Shown here: one piece after another, positions 25,926-38,168 of the stretch | Position numbering within the stretch: the first letter of the stretch is position 1 | How the letters are laid out: every line of letters starts with the position of its first letter | NCBI GenBank assembly: GCA_016165875.1 | Contig: JABBOT010000080.1 | Span: forward strand, 48,876,032 to 48,940,031 | Source of the DNA: Acanthopleura granulata | Lineage: Eukaryota; Mollusca; Polyplacophora; Chitonida; Chitonidae | Length of the DNA stretch: 64,000 nucleotides | Direction of reading: 5' to 3' | The notes under the pieces: generated by a model | What the model was told of the DNA's origin: nothing | The model's database searches: none | The model's input: only the letters and a program-made list of their open reading frames with translations | Translations under genes and position numbers: made by a program

Positions 25926-26327
25926 GTGAGTAATCACTGTGTGCCCTGGGAATAATTAATCCATATGTTGTAAGTATTCAGTTACTGTATAATGTGAATA
26001 ATCACTCGGTGTCCTGGGAATAATTAATCCGTATGTTGTAAGTACTCAGTTACTGTATAATGTGAATAATCACTCAGTGCCCTGGGAATAATTAATCCAT
26101 ATGTTGTAAGTATTCAGTTACTGTATAATGTGAATAATCACTCAGTGTCCTGGGAATAATTAATCCATATGTTGTAAGTACTCAGTTACTGTATAATGTG
26201 AATAATCACTCAGTGCCCTGGGAATAATTAATCCATATGTTGTAAGTACTCAGTTACTGTATAATGTGAATAATCACTCAGTGCCCTGGGAATAATTAAT
26301 CCATATGTTGTAAGTACTCAGTTACTA
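25926..26327. repeat. 68-bp tandem repeat, six copies
   Basis: Units beginning gtgaataatcactcagtg start at 25926, 25994, 26062, 26130, 26198 and 26266, spaced exactly 68 bp. Each contains ccctgggaataattaatcc and tgttgtaagta. The internal copies differ at only a few sites, so the expansion looks recent. Degenerate half-units precede the array from about 25838. Confidence 0.95.
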
Positions 26328-26542
26328 TCCTGTAACTTTATATACATGTAATCAGTAAGTTTTCTGTGAAACCTCAGACCGTTTACTGTACTGATGTGGA
26401 AACTTGTCCTCTTCAACACTGTTTTGGAGTTTTCCAGTCATAAAAATATTGTGACTTCAGCGTTATATAAATTAAAAATTAATGAAATGGAGATACAGCA
26501 TAATGACCAAGGTGCCTTTCACAACACGATTCTGGTTTTCTC

Positions 26543-26748
26543 TCCAGTCGTGCGTGGGAAGGTCTGTCAGCAACCTGTGGATGGTCATGGTTTCCCCCGG
26601 GACCTGCGGGGTTCCCTCCCACCATAATGCTGGCCACCGTCTGTAAGTGAAATATTCTTGAGTACAGTGTGAAAAAAAACAATCGAATAAATAAATAAAT
26701 AAATAGATAGATAGATAAATAAATAAACAAACAAACAAATAAATAATT
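26543..26748 (+). mobile_element. SINE family A, 5'-truncated, plus orientation
   Basis: Contains cgtgcgtgggaaggtctgtc, the gggtttcccc-type core, 'accataatgctggccaccg', 'agtgaaatattcttgagtaca' and an aaataaataaataga tail. The tRNA-like head is absent or decayed. Confidence 0.8.
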
Positions 26749-26882
26749 TTGAAAATAAACCAAGTGAAGAACCAAACCGTTTTGTTTGTTTTCTTTTCCT
26801 TCACATTTAACATGGCTTTTAACACAACTTCCGTTGTATTATGGACAAGTGAGACGTCGGTCCCAATGCCAACATGTTTTCT

Positions 26883-27515
26883 CTATTGCCCCACTGTGAC
26901 GCCAAACCGATGTGACCAGACAGTACACTGATACAGAGACGGTCAGTCCGTCTTATTCCGGTATGGCGACCAGCCACGGTACTGCATTCTATTGCCCCAT
27001 TGTGACGCCAAGTCGATGGCACCAAAAGTGAGACCATATGTCCAGTGTCCAGTATTCTGACACAGTAATGGCCAGTCTCTGCCTTATCCCGGCATGGCAA
27101 CCAGCCACAGTACAGTGTTCTATTACCCCACTGCGACGCCAAGTCAATGACACAAAAACGCGAGGCCATATGTCCAGTGCCATTCTGACACAGTAATGGC
27201 CAGTCTCTGTCGTATCCCCTCATGGCGACCACCCACAATACTGTATTCTATTGCCCCTCTTTGACGACAAACCGATGGCACCAAACGTGAGGCCCTATAT
27301 CCAGACTCAGTATTCTGACACAGTGATGGCCGGTCTCTGTCGTATCCAAGTATGGTGACCAGCCACAGTATGGTATTGTATTGCCCCACTGGGGCGCCAA
27401 GCCGATGGCACCAAACGAGAGGGCCTGTGTCCAGACTCAGTACACTGACACATTGACGGTCAATCTCTGTCTTATCCCGTTATGTCGGCCAGCCACAGTA
27501 TTGTGTAGAGCTAGG
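26883..27515. repeat. ~130-bp tandem repeat, about five copies
   Basis: The anchor 'ctattgccccactgtgacgcca' recurs at about 26883, 26989, 27120, 27248 and 27378. Each unit also carries 'gacacagtaatggccagtctctg' and 'gcgaccagccacagta'. Several minus-strand open frames through it are products of repetition. Confidence 0.9.
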
Positions 27516-27955
27516 AAGTTGTGTGATACTTGGAAGGTGGGTGTGTGATGTTTTGGAAGTTGCCTATGTCGCGCTAGGTTCTCAGCGAGGAGCTATGAAG
27601 TTGTCATTTTGGTTGTGGGAAATTCCCAGTTTGGTGCATGGAAGTCTGCAGTGTGTTGCTTCGAAGTTGCCAGTGTGGTGTTTGGAAATTACCAGTGTGG
27701 TACATGGAAAGTGCCAGTGTGATGCTTGGAAATACCAGTTTGGTGCTTTGAAGTTGCCGATGTGGTGCTGGGAAGTTGCCCGTATGGATCTGGGTGGCCG
27801 GCGTGGTGCTTGGAGATTACCAGGTTGATGCTTAGAAGTTGTCTGTGTGGATCTATGTAGGTTGCCGGCTTGGTGCTTGGAAGTTGCTAGTTTGATGCCT
27901 CCAAATGGCCAGTGTGGTGCTTGGAAGTTGCCAGTGTGATGCTTTGTGTTGCTCG
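27516..27955. repeat. Degenerate minisatellite, ~21-bp unit
   Basis: Variants of 'ggaagttgccagtgtggtgctt' repeat end to end, some as 42-44-bp double units. Both strands stay open through it because the unit has no stop codons; I do not regard it as coding. Confidence 0.85.
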
Positions 27956-28599
27956 GATGTATAGAGGTGCATTCGTAAGTCTCCTCACCTGACCTGAAAC
28001 ACATCACCTATGCACAATGTGTTATGGTATCATTTTGATTTATGTTTCTTTTTCAATATCTTGTTAAACATGAGTTCTGCATTTTTTTTGTAAATAAATG
28101 AAACAGATTTGGAACTGAAAGCGACTTTCGTTAATAGTTTGGCCGTTTTTGTTAAAGGGTGAGCACTTTTGTGTGAAATGTCGGTTTCCGCCGCCCACAG
28201 ATCCGACCGCCATCTTAAAGGATCATAGGCGATTGGTGTTCTAAGAAAATCTGAAATTAATATACCATCTTGAAGATTTGAGGACACAGATTAGAAGCTG
28301 ATCCCATGCTGTGTATTATATGCATACAGTCATAACTCTAAACCAATAAACTGTTCGCCAAGCGTCAGTACATTGATGACTGGATCCCAATCTCTACACA
28401 TGGCTTTCCATGATTACTTTAAATCATCTGCACAAAACTGTTTACTTCATATGAAAAAGACATACTGCCAACAAATATATATTTGTTTGATAAATAATTT
28501 ATTCTTAAGATAATTCGATTATGCCACATCCAGGTCTTTATCTCATTTATTTTATCCTTTTGATGAAAGTTTTTTTATGATATTACTCTGTTAACATAA

Positions 28600-28985
28600 T
28601 GGGTGTGGGGATGTATGGAAAGTATGGATGAATTGGAAAGTATGGACGGTAAGGGCAGAATGGACGGTATAGACAGTAGGCCTACGGGCGGTATAGAAAG
28701 TGCGTACAGTTTGGACGATATGGACACTGTGGACGGTATTCATGGTATGGGCAATACGGACAGTATGGACAATGCGGGCAGCATGGGCACTAGGGGCAAA
28801 ACGGAAGATATGGACCGTGCGAAAAGCATATGCAGTATTGACAGTACGGACGATACGGATGGTATTGACGGTATTGGCGGTAGGCACAGTGCACACAGTA
28901 TGGGCGGTATGGATGGTACGGAGCTTAAGGACTGTATGCAATGTATAGGCAAATTGGGCGATGTGGTCAGTACGCATAGCATGAG
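28600..28985. repeat. Degenerate 9-bp repeat (ggacagtat-like)
   Basis: A long run of ggacagtat/ggacggtat variants with 9-bp periodicity. It produces about 150-codon open frames on both strands with three-residue periodicity, as expected of a 9-bp repeat rather than a gene. Confidence 0.85.
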
Positions 28986-30501
28986 CCATCCGGACAGTAT
29001 TCAGATCAACAAATTCCAAATCCACACCTCGTGTACCCTTGCCGTTTAATGTAAATCCCACATATTGGATTTGGTGACCAAGTTTTATGTCATGTTTTGA
29101 GGGGCAAAGTTAAAATCATGTTCTAGAGGTCAGTATTACAGAACATAATTTTGATGTGAGAAAATATGTAGTTCTTTTTTTGTTTAAGTGTTGTTTTCGT
29201 ATTTTGTATATTGAGGTACTTAGGTTAATTGGTTATTAGCGAACGTGTAAAATATGACGGAATATTTGTAAATGAAAATGAAACTAAATGAAAGGAGAAT
29301 TTCATCAAGATGAAATATTAAGGGGCTTAACCCGTCCTTTACATCGGCTAAGGTGTGTTCTACATTCTCCGCGATGGTAGGTAACTGGTTCAGTAAACTG
29401 GAGGAGAAAAACACAGCGAAAAACACAGAATGTAAGCATACTGAAATAGTACCAGGAGTGCCCATTTCTTGGCTAGCATTAGTATGTCTGCTGATACGAG
29501 TCATGCATTAATAATTAGATAGTAAAATTCGACCACCAAGCTTTTGTTTTAAACATAACTGCGCGTTAAATAATACAAGCACCAGTTCGTATCGATTCTG
29601 CTACATATCCATTCGGTTATTACTGAATGTTTTTGACTACTCCTTGACAGTCTTGTGCGTGAATGACGGCCATTTCGTGCAATGTTTTCTATTTTCTTCA
29701 GCGTAATCTTCGTGAACATCCAAGAAATGTAGCTCTGTGCGTAGAGTATGTCTTAAGCTCGAGTAGAGTTTCTTTTTGAAGCAAGATTTCCTTCGTCAGT
29801 GGATGAAGCTAATTGTTAGCAGAGCAGGAATATTTGGTTTTGCTCAATGAGCAACGAACAGCGGAGTCCAACAAGGGAGAAAAACAGCCATCAGAAAACG
29901 TTACAGACCACGCCGCAAGAAACATACATAGTTATTGGCGTGCACTAGTAACTTGGCAAGACAGCATTCTGATCTGGCGGTTGTAGATAAACTATGTTTT
30001 CAAGCCAGTAGCGGCAATGACGTGGCAAAGAGAAACTCCCGGTAAGAATCATCCGGTTATTTTCAAATGAAAATGAAAATGAACATGTACATATGTACTG
30101 ATAATTAAGTTTTTCATTACGGAATGTAGAAAGCAAAAGAAATATTTATTATCCATGAAAGGATTTATTTCGTGCATGGAGTGTCAAACGGACATAAAGC
30201 GTGATTTAAACTATCTCATAAGGCCACTTTTGTGGAATCAAGACGTTTTGTGAGCTCTTTATTGATGAATAACTCATCATTTGTGACTTTTCTCTTATAA
30301 TGGTAAGAGGGGGCCGGGGACATCATAATAGAAACGTAGAACAAAACTTGCTCATGGTCATTAATGTACCCTATTTCTGTGTGTCATCCCCCCTTCCAAG
30401 ATACATGATCTATTCCAGAGTTTACATCACTAGCCAGACACAATCGATTTGGCCCCACGGACTGTTGCACGCATCATTTAACCATTTCTTCATTATTCCA
30501 G

Positions 30502-33500
30502 GTTTGACGTGGTTTCTGCTTGTCATGAGTTGTACAAACACAGGTATGTGTCCTAGCACTCTAACATAACCGAATAATCACCACAATACTATATCAACTG
30601 AGTGTAGCAGAAGTTATATACAACTTTGGTGATCCAAAAAACATTGATCGTCACATGAGAAGATATTCGTAGCGACAAGAGAGATTCCGCACAATACCAA
30701 GAACATGAGAACTCAAATTCAGGATTAGTTTTTTATTGTTAAAACAACAAAACTCAAAACAAATGAAAAATCATTTTTGTGCTTGATCTTCTTGGACATA
30801 AGGTGCGACATAGTGCTAACCACAATATCAACTATATTTCCTGTCGCCTTATCGTGCGATGTGGTTCTAACGAGAACGTAAATTGTGTTTCTCTTCCAAA
30901 ATAAATGTATTATGTCTTTAGATGTCATTCCACAGGTATTACAAATAGGTGTACATCCTGTGATTCCGGCGGGGGCCAAATGAGGTCAGCCAATATTCGG
31001 ACGATTATTAAAACATGCACACGAATGCCTCGTGTCAGCGCAGAAGATTTAGTAAACATGCACACAGCTGTTTCTCACAACTCTGAAGATTTAGTGAAGA
31101 TACACACGAGTGCCTTTCTCAACACAGATGATTTAGTGAACATAGAAACGACTGTCTGTCACAACACAGAAGATTTAGTAAACATGCACACCTCTAGCTC
31201 TCACAAAGCAGAAGATTTAGTGAACATGCACTAGTCTCTCACAAAACAGATGATTTAGTGAACATGCACTAGTCTCTCACAAAACAGATGATTTAGTGAA
31301 CATATATGATATGGGCTAAAACACGGCTTACCAGCCGTGGGATTATTTGAGGTATTTTTGTTATTCACCAATGCCGTTAAGTCATACTTTCATGGAGTAT
31401 ATACAAATGTATGTAACCGTATTGTAAATATGTCGTCAGTTGTAATATTGCCAACACATTGTTTTTTCTTATTCATGTTTTTTTCAGTTTCAGGGCTCAA
31501 TACCTTCAAATCGCCCACGAAAGCCACCAAACACTACACACTAGATGAAACTGGGAATGAGCCGGGTGAGAAAATTTACAAAAGTTAAAGAAAAAATGTT
31601 GTTTTTTTTTGGAAATACTTTTCACGTGGATGTTCGAAATGTTTGCTGCTATTATAACGAATACGAGATCTTTGTCAAATATGTGGTTTTAGAATTTACG
31701 GTTTCAAGTGGGGCTTATTTATAGTAGCAATAATGTTTACAGACAACAGTGGTTCACAGAGTTGAAGCATTTACAAAGTGTTTGAATTCATCTACCTATC
31801 CAATGCAATCATGCTCGTTAGCTGTCTTAACACCGGCACACCGGGATATGCACCTGCAAATCTGCACTCAATTAAGCTGGTGACAAGATGGCAAATTGCT
31901 ACCTCTTGAGTGTCTTCGTCCCTGCTTTCGGGCGATTGGTATGGCTATTTATTGTGATCACAGTGTCGTGGGCTAAGTCTTAAGTTGGGAACTGCAGCCA
32001 CCTGGCGTGAAAGTTTGATCAAAGGTTGAAAAAGTCTTGCTCAAAGTGTGTATGGTGTATGGCACATCTGTTCCTTAGGCACCCCCTGCACTCCTTGGTT
32101 GTCCTGGCTTGGAACTACCATTCATCTTTGGCAGATTTTAAAGAACAGACCACATGTGCATCATCTACAAGGCGATTTCGTGCTGATTCCAAATATAGCC
32201 TCATTATTTTTTGGAATTTTTCTTTATACAGTGATTAAAACGGAAATGAGGATTGAGGTGGTACGGTGGACTTTTTGAACCATATTGAAGCACGGTGACG
32301 GCACAGTTTTTTTTTTTTTTGCCGCTAAACATGTAACTGTTTTGTTTCCACATTACATACAGATACAGGTATACTACATATATATTCAATTAGAATGTAG
32401 ACATCTAGCAATCGGAGGATGCTATTCAGTTAAAAAGAGTCTGTGACGTCACTGTGCTTCAGTGGTGGCCCAAAAATCCCATCTCAGCACCTCAGTGTTT
32501 ATTTATGTCACTGAAGTTATGTCACTGATGTTCCTAGTTCGGTAGGCTCGTTGTGAATACATTAACTTGAAAATCTGTAACATAGAGAGTACAGAAACGT
32601 GACTAACTAAATAACTTCCTGCTAATTAACAACTCGGACTATATATGAGTGGTACGTGGGAAGGCCTACCAGTAGCCTGCTGATGGTTTCCTTCCACTAC
32701 AATGCTGGACGCCGTCGTATAAGTGAAATATTCTTGAATGCGGCGTAAAACACCAGTCAAATAAATAAATAAATATACCTGGGTATAGGACATAAGTTAA
32801 CTCCTGTGCGTAGTGCACTGCAGCTGAACGCTAAACACCAGGGCGCTCCACTCCGCCGCTTCAGCACACCTAGACACCAGGGCGCTCCACTCCGCCGCTT
32901 CAGCACACCTAGACACCAGGGCGCTCCACTTCGCCCCTTCAGCACACCTAGACTCTCAGGAAACTACCGAAGCTACATGGCTTCATAACGACCTATAGAG
33001 TTATTGTTAGAGCTGTATCACTCTAAGTACTGACTGAGTATTGATCGATGCACCACCTTACAGTAACACCTACTACAGGGATCAAATACAATGTGTAAAG
33101 CCGTGTGGGTTTCATTAGTTTTGCGCTGTCTTGTGCAGGTTTGCCCCACACACTCGCGTCAGCCATCCTGTACACAACGGAAGAAAACTGCTTTAAAGTT
33201 AGAAGAGAGTCGCTTGGAAGCAGAAGTAGTCAGTAGTTTCCAGTGATGCAGGAAGACATGTGTAGTGCCAGTGTGTTACATAACCGATGCATTATGGTTA
33301 TACATGTACTGATAAGCCCCATGCGTATGGCAAATACTTCATTGTGCAACAGTGTATAACTCACCTTGATACCTCGAATAGCATGGTCTAAAACTGCTCA
33401 GTAATAATGTTATAGATATGAAGGCCATGTAAGCTGTGTCACGACATGACCGTCTGTGGAAGTAAAGTAACGAAAGAGCATATTTTAACCCCATGGTGCT

Positions 33501-36500
33501 ATGCAATGGGCCATGATGACTGCTAATGAACACCTTGAGAAATCAGTTTGGACAAAATAAATTTGCTACATTTTAATCTCTTTTTTTTGGCAGGTTTATA
33601 CCAGAAAGCCATGTTCTTCAAACCAAGTACTAAACCAGGTCCAATAAAATTAGAGCCTTTTCTGGATTCAAATTTGACAGACGTCACTAACAATTATGCA
33701 ATATCAATGTGGGTGAAAATGGCGGCTTTACCTTCGGAAATGGTGTATCTGATGTACAGTGGAGGTCCTCAGAAAGGGCCGTCACTCTACATTCGCGACA
33801 AGGAACTGGTGTTAGAGATTGGAGATAGTGTTTCTAAGAAATCTATGGAGGCACTCAAGCCTGTCGGTAAGTTCAACATTCACTACACGCGGACATCGGG
33901 TTTGACGATCAGCAGTACACTCCGTCTCATCTTGGACCAGCGATTGTATGCCCAGAATTGAAGTTTCAATAACACAATTGCGGTCAACTTCTTTTGGAAA
34001 GGAGACTTATGATAGTGGGTACGATTTTCACAAGTTGACGAGTCTCCAAAGGCTGAACATTAACAGAATGGATTTACCAGTCGTTTATTTCGGGTTATGT
34101 AATATCTTATAGAGCACCGGTATACTATAATCGCTAGGACACACGCAATAATGTACCTCTCGCTTCTTCAGGTGGCACGTAAGCGCCGCCAGAGCTACAT
34201 TGTGTTTCGTGTTCTATAATGTCGATACTTTGATTAAGGGCTTTTATCGGAAAATATCTTCAACAATAAGCCACACAGCTATCCAAACGTTGCACAGAAA
34301 AACCCTACACTGTAAATAAAAAGTCTTTGAAATCAAATCACTTTATAAACATAAATCTGTCCCACTTTCAAAACGCATAAGTGTCACGCTTATAAACACT
34401 TATTGTTATAAGGTTAAACATTTTATAACATCGTTTTACTTTAAATGTTAAGTGTTTTACTGAAAAACACAAAATGCTTATGTATATAAAACACTTAAAG
34501 CGTTTGTAAGCTTGTCCACATTTTAAAAATAATTTCCGTGTTTAATAAATAAAACGCTTTTGAAAATTGTTTTTAAAATAAAACATAATTAGTGAATGCT
34601 CTTTAAAAGTGCTTCTAAATATCATATTTCTAGTTAGCTACAAATTGGTTGAAGAACACATTGCTGCATAAGATGACTGAACTCCTGAAACCATACTAAC
34701 TGACACTATAAAAAAGAACAAAATATCAGAATGGAGAATAAATGAAGATTTTATTAATTTTGTTTTGAAGTCGGTAAAAAGGCTAAGAACAGAGCTTTGC
34801 AGACACACTGACTGGCAACTGAACTAAACAAACTACTAGCAGCCCACTATCCAGTTTCAATCATTTTTGTATTATGTGGTCAATTTTCTTCCACCTTACT
34901 GTTAAGCTTTGCAGGCTGATAGTTCTGATTAATCACAAGTCCCTGAAGCAAGAAGGGACACATTGGAAATTCTTGGATGTTACGGATGAAAAGCACTGAC
35001 GTTCGCACAGTACATGTAATTTCTGTGTCGCCAGCAGCTACAACACTGTCCTTGATTATATTTGATTCTGTGAAGATCACTGATTTAGGCCTCAGCTCCA
35101 CTTCAGGTTTGTTGTAAGTGATATCTTCATCGTCTTTGGCGACCTGCATAAAATGACAATTTAAACAAGAAGTTATAAGGGGACACAATGCCAGATTAGT
35201 CACTTTAAACTAACACAGACAAATTTGTTCTAATTAGTTTTTATTGCTGAGTGCCAAACAAAGAAGCATGAATGAATACGTCACAGTTTTAGTGGGATTT
35301 GAAAACGAAATCATGAAGAATTGGGTGGTCAATGGCAGATTAACAGCCTTCTTCATTATCCGCGTCAGAATGTATTCCACTGAGACACTGGCAAGGGTAG
35401 ATCATCACAGACTCAATGAAGTCGAGAGAATATACATGTATGTAATACACAAGTAGTGTAACTCCAAAAACGAAGACTTCATTGTGGTATATATACAGTT
35501 CACAGTGATATAAAGATATATACAGTCATAACAGAGGTAACAGAGAAACACAAAATCATGAAATCAAGCCTACAAAATAGATAACCTATTGACTAATAAA
35601 GGATTCACAAAACATATATGATGTGTATCGTATTGTAAAACAATTTTACCGGCCGAAGTAAAACACTTTGCCCGAAATAAAACACACGTGTTTTAGTGAA
35701 TAAAATGGCTGGAGTCTAGAGTAAAGAAGTGTCATGGATTAAAACACTTTTACCATAAAAAGTGTTTTACACCTAGTTATAAACACTTTCTATACAGTTT
35801 TAGATGGAAAGTGTTTTAAATTAAAACAATGGTATTTTATTTCATGACACAAAAGTATCTTGCTGATTACAGTGTAGCATGTATACAGACTAACAGCTAA
35901 CAAAGATTCCCACTGACGAGCTCGTTTTTCTTTCGTTTTCGCTCCAAACTGGGTCTCGTGTTTGCATGAGAGTCCCAGTTGATCTCAAGGTCGTAACAGT
36001 AACCAATTGCCTGATTTTGAGCAACAATTTCTGATCTGTTATATATCAACTCTCTCATACTGTCTGTCTAAGGGAAATCTCTCCAATCCCCCCGGTCTGT
36101 TAAAGAAATGTTGTTCATTATTAATACAGTCTGACATTTCTTACTTGCTGGCTTACATGCATGCGCTGTCAAATTAAACGTTTATCTCCCTATCCAAAAA
36201 ACGTCAAAAACGAGTTCGTCAGTGGGATTCAGTCGGTATACACGCTAAAGATTTTCATGCTTCATGGCTTATTTTTAAATATAAATCCAAAAAGCAAGAG
36301 GCGCATTATTGCAACTAGGACACACGAGGTATGAGTCGAAACTTGAAGATGCTCCCACTGCTCACTGCTTCTGGTCTCTTGGTGATATTAAGCGGTCGAT
36401 GACGCCCGTTTGGCTCTTCGCGCTGTCTGACGCACGTTTAACGCCACGAGTTTCTGAGGAATATGGTGCAGCCGCCTATTTGTACGTCGCACGTGGGAAA

Positions 36501-38129
36501 GTTCGTCAGTAGCTTACAAATGATCGGTGGCTTATCCCAGGCAGCCAGAGAAACCAGACACAAAGCATTTACAGTTACACAACTTGCGTCATGGCCTTTA
36601 CCGTAACACTAAAAATGAAAAACGTGAAAATGAGTTAGGCTGTCATCCTGTCGTATTTGAACAAGACATTTGTCATTTGCCAACATCAATATCCGACTCT
36701 GAACATTAAGACTAAAGACTATACGTATAGCCTATGAAGAGTGGGAGAAGAAACCTATCGATATCAATGAATGAATTATCGATATCAATAAATATTAATC
36801 GATATAGACGATTTATTCATACCAATCAATGGTTTATCGATGTCGAAAAATGAATTACATTTATCTATAAATGAAGTACCGATATCGATAATTGGCAGGC
36901 ACTTATCGCTCGCTTTCCTCACACCATTATGCTGGCCGGTGTGGTATAGGTGAAATATCCTTGACTACGGCGCTAAACGCCAATGAAAGAAATAAATAAG
37001 ACACCAGCTGCACGCATGTCCTGTACAGAGACTTTACTTCTTATCCAGATGTTTGTGAAATCACATTCCTGGCCCTCACAATGCAAACCTTTGCAGTCAA
37101 TGCACGTAACGGTAATATGAAGTAACATCAATCATACACCTTTATTCTGCATAAACATGTTTGGTGCATACCACTAAATACCCACTATTACTGTGAGTAA
37201 AATTCTTCCTTGCAAAGCACAAACTCGGCTAAGTGCTCGTCACAGGTTCATTCTGTACTTATCAATCCTTGCTGTACGTGTACAAAGTTAACCGCAAACT
37301 TGAGTACTTTGTAACTGTGACACATTCTGACTGTAAATAACCATATTTGTTGTACTCTGTAACTATTACACATTCTGACTGTAAATAACATGCTTGTTGT
37401 ACAAGACGTGTGTTACAATTTTAGTGTGAATAATTATCATTGTATAATACAACATTGGTCACAGACTTTTACTCTAAGTAAGAATGATACTGCTACAAGA
37501 CGGATGCCAAAAGTTTACTATAGAAAGAGCTGAATGTGATATCCAACTATATCTAACCACACACTTGTATTGTAAATAACTGAAGAATGTTATTGTGCAA
37601 GGCAAATAACAAACCTTTTCTGTAATACTACACCAATCGCACACTTTCACTCTAAATGAGAATATTTGTTGCACCAGGCGAATGAGAAACCTTGACTGTA
37701 AAATTCAAAACTCTTGTCACCTTATACTTTAACTACGTTATGTTACTAGGTTCATGGCACACTATTCAGCTCTTCATTGAACCCGGATTACCCGGAATGA
37801 CAATCGACGGAGTGAGTACAGGTTCGACACCTCCTGTAGCGGCGGGTGTCAACTTGAACACATCTATGGCTATTACATTCGGTAAGTTATAGTTAGACGT
37901 TAAATGTAACAAATTGGCCTCCGTGGTTCAGTTGGTTAGCAACCTAGCGCAGAGTAATGACCCAGAAGCCTCCCACCAATGCGGTTGCAGTGAGTTAAAG
38001 TCAAATCCATGCTGGCTTCCTCTTCGGCCGTAAAATGGGAAGGTCTGTCAGCAACCTGCGGATGATCAAGGGTTTCCCCGGGCTCTGTGAGTGAAATATT
38101 CTTGAGTATGGCGTAAATCACCAATCAAA

Positions 38130-38168
<39 letters not shown>

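Larger units (their letters stand above)
25430..30501. other. AOAH downstream intergenic region, repeat-dense
   Basis: No exon could be supported. The first 500 bp should hold the AOAH 3' untranslated region. Then come, in order, a 68-bp satellite, a truncated SINE, a 130-bp satellite, an approximately 21-bp minisatellite and a 9-bp degenerate repeat. Bases 29000-30300 show nothing recognisable. The unresolved first exon of the next gene may lie near the right end. Confidence 0.65.

Noticed and set aside
27523..28007. Long open frames on both strands
   Set aside because: Products of a stop-free ~21-bp minisatellite.
28591..29061. Overlapping open frames of about 150 codons on both strands
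   Set aside because: They arise from a 9-bp degenerate repeat without stops; three-residue periodicity, no domain, both strands open.
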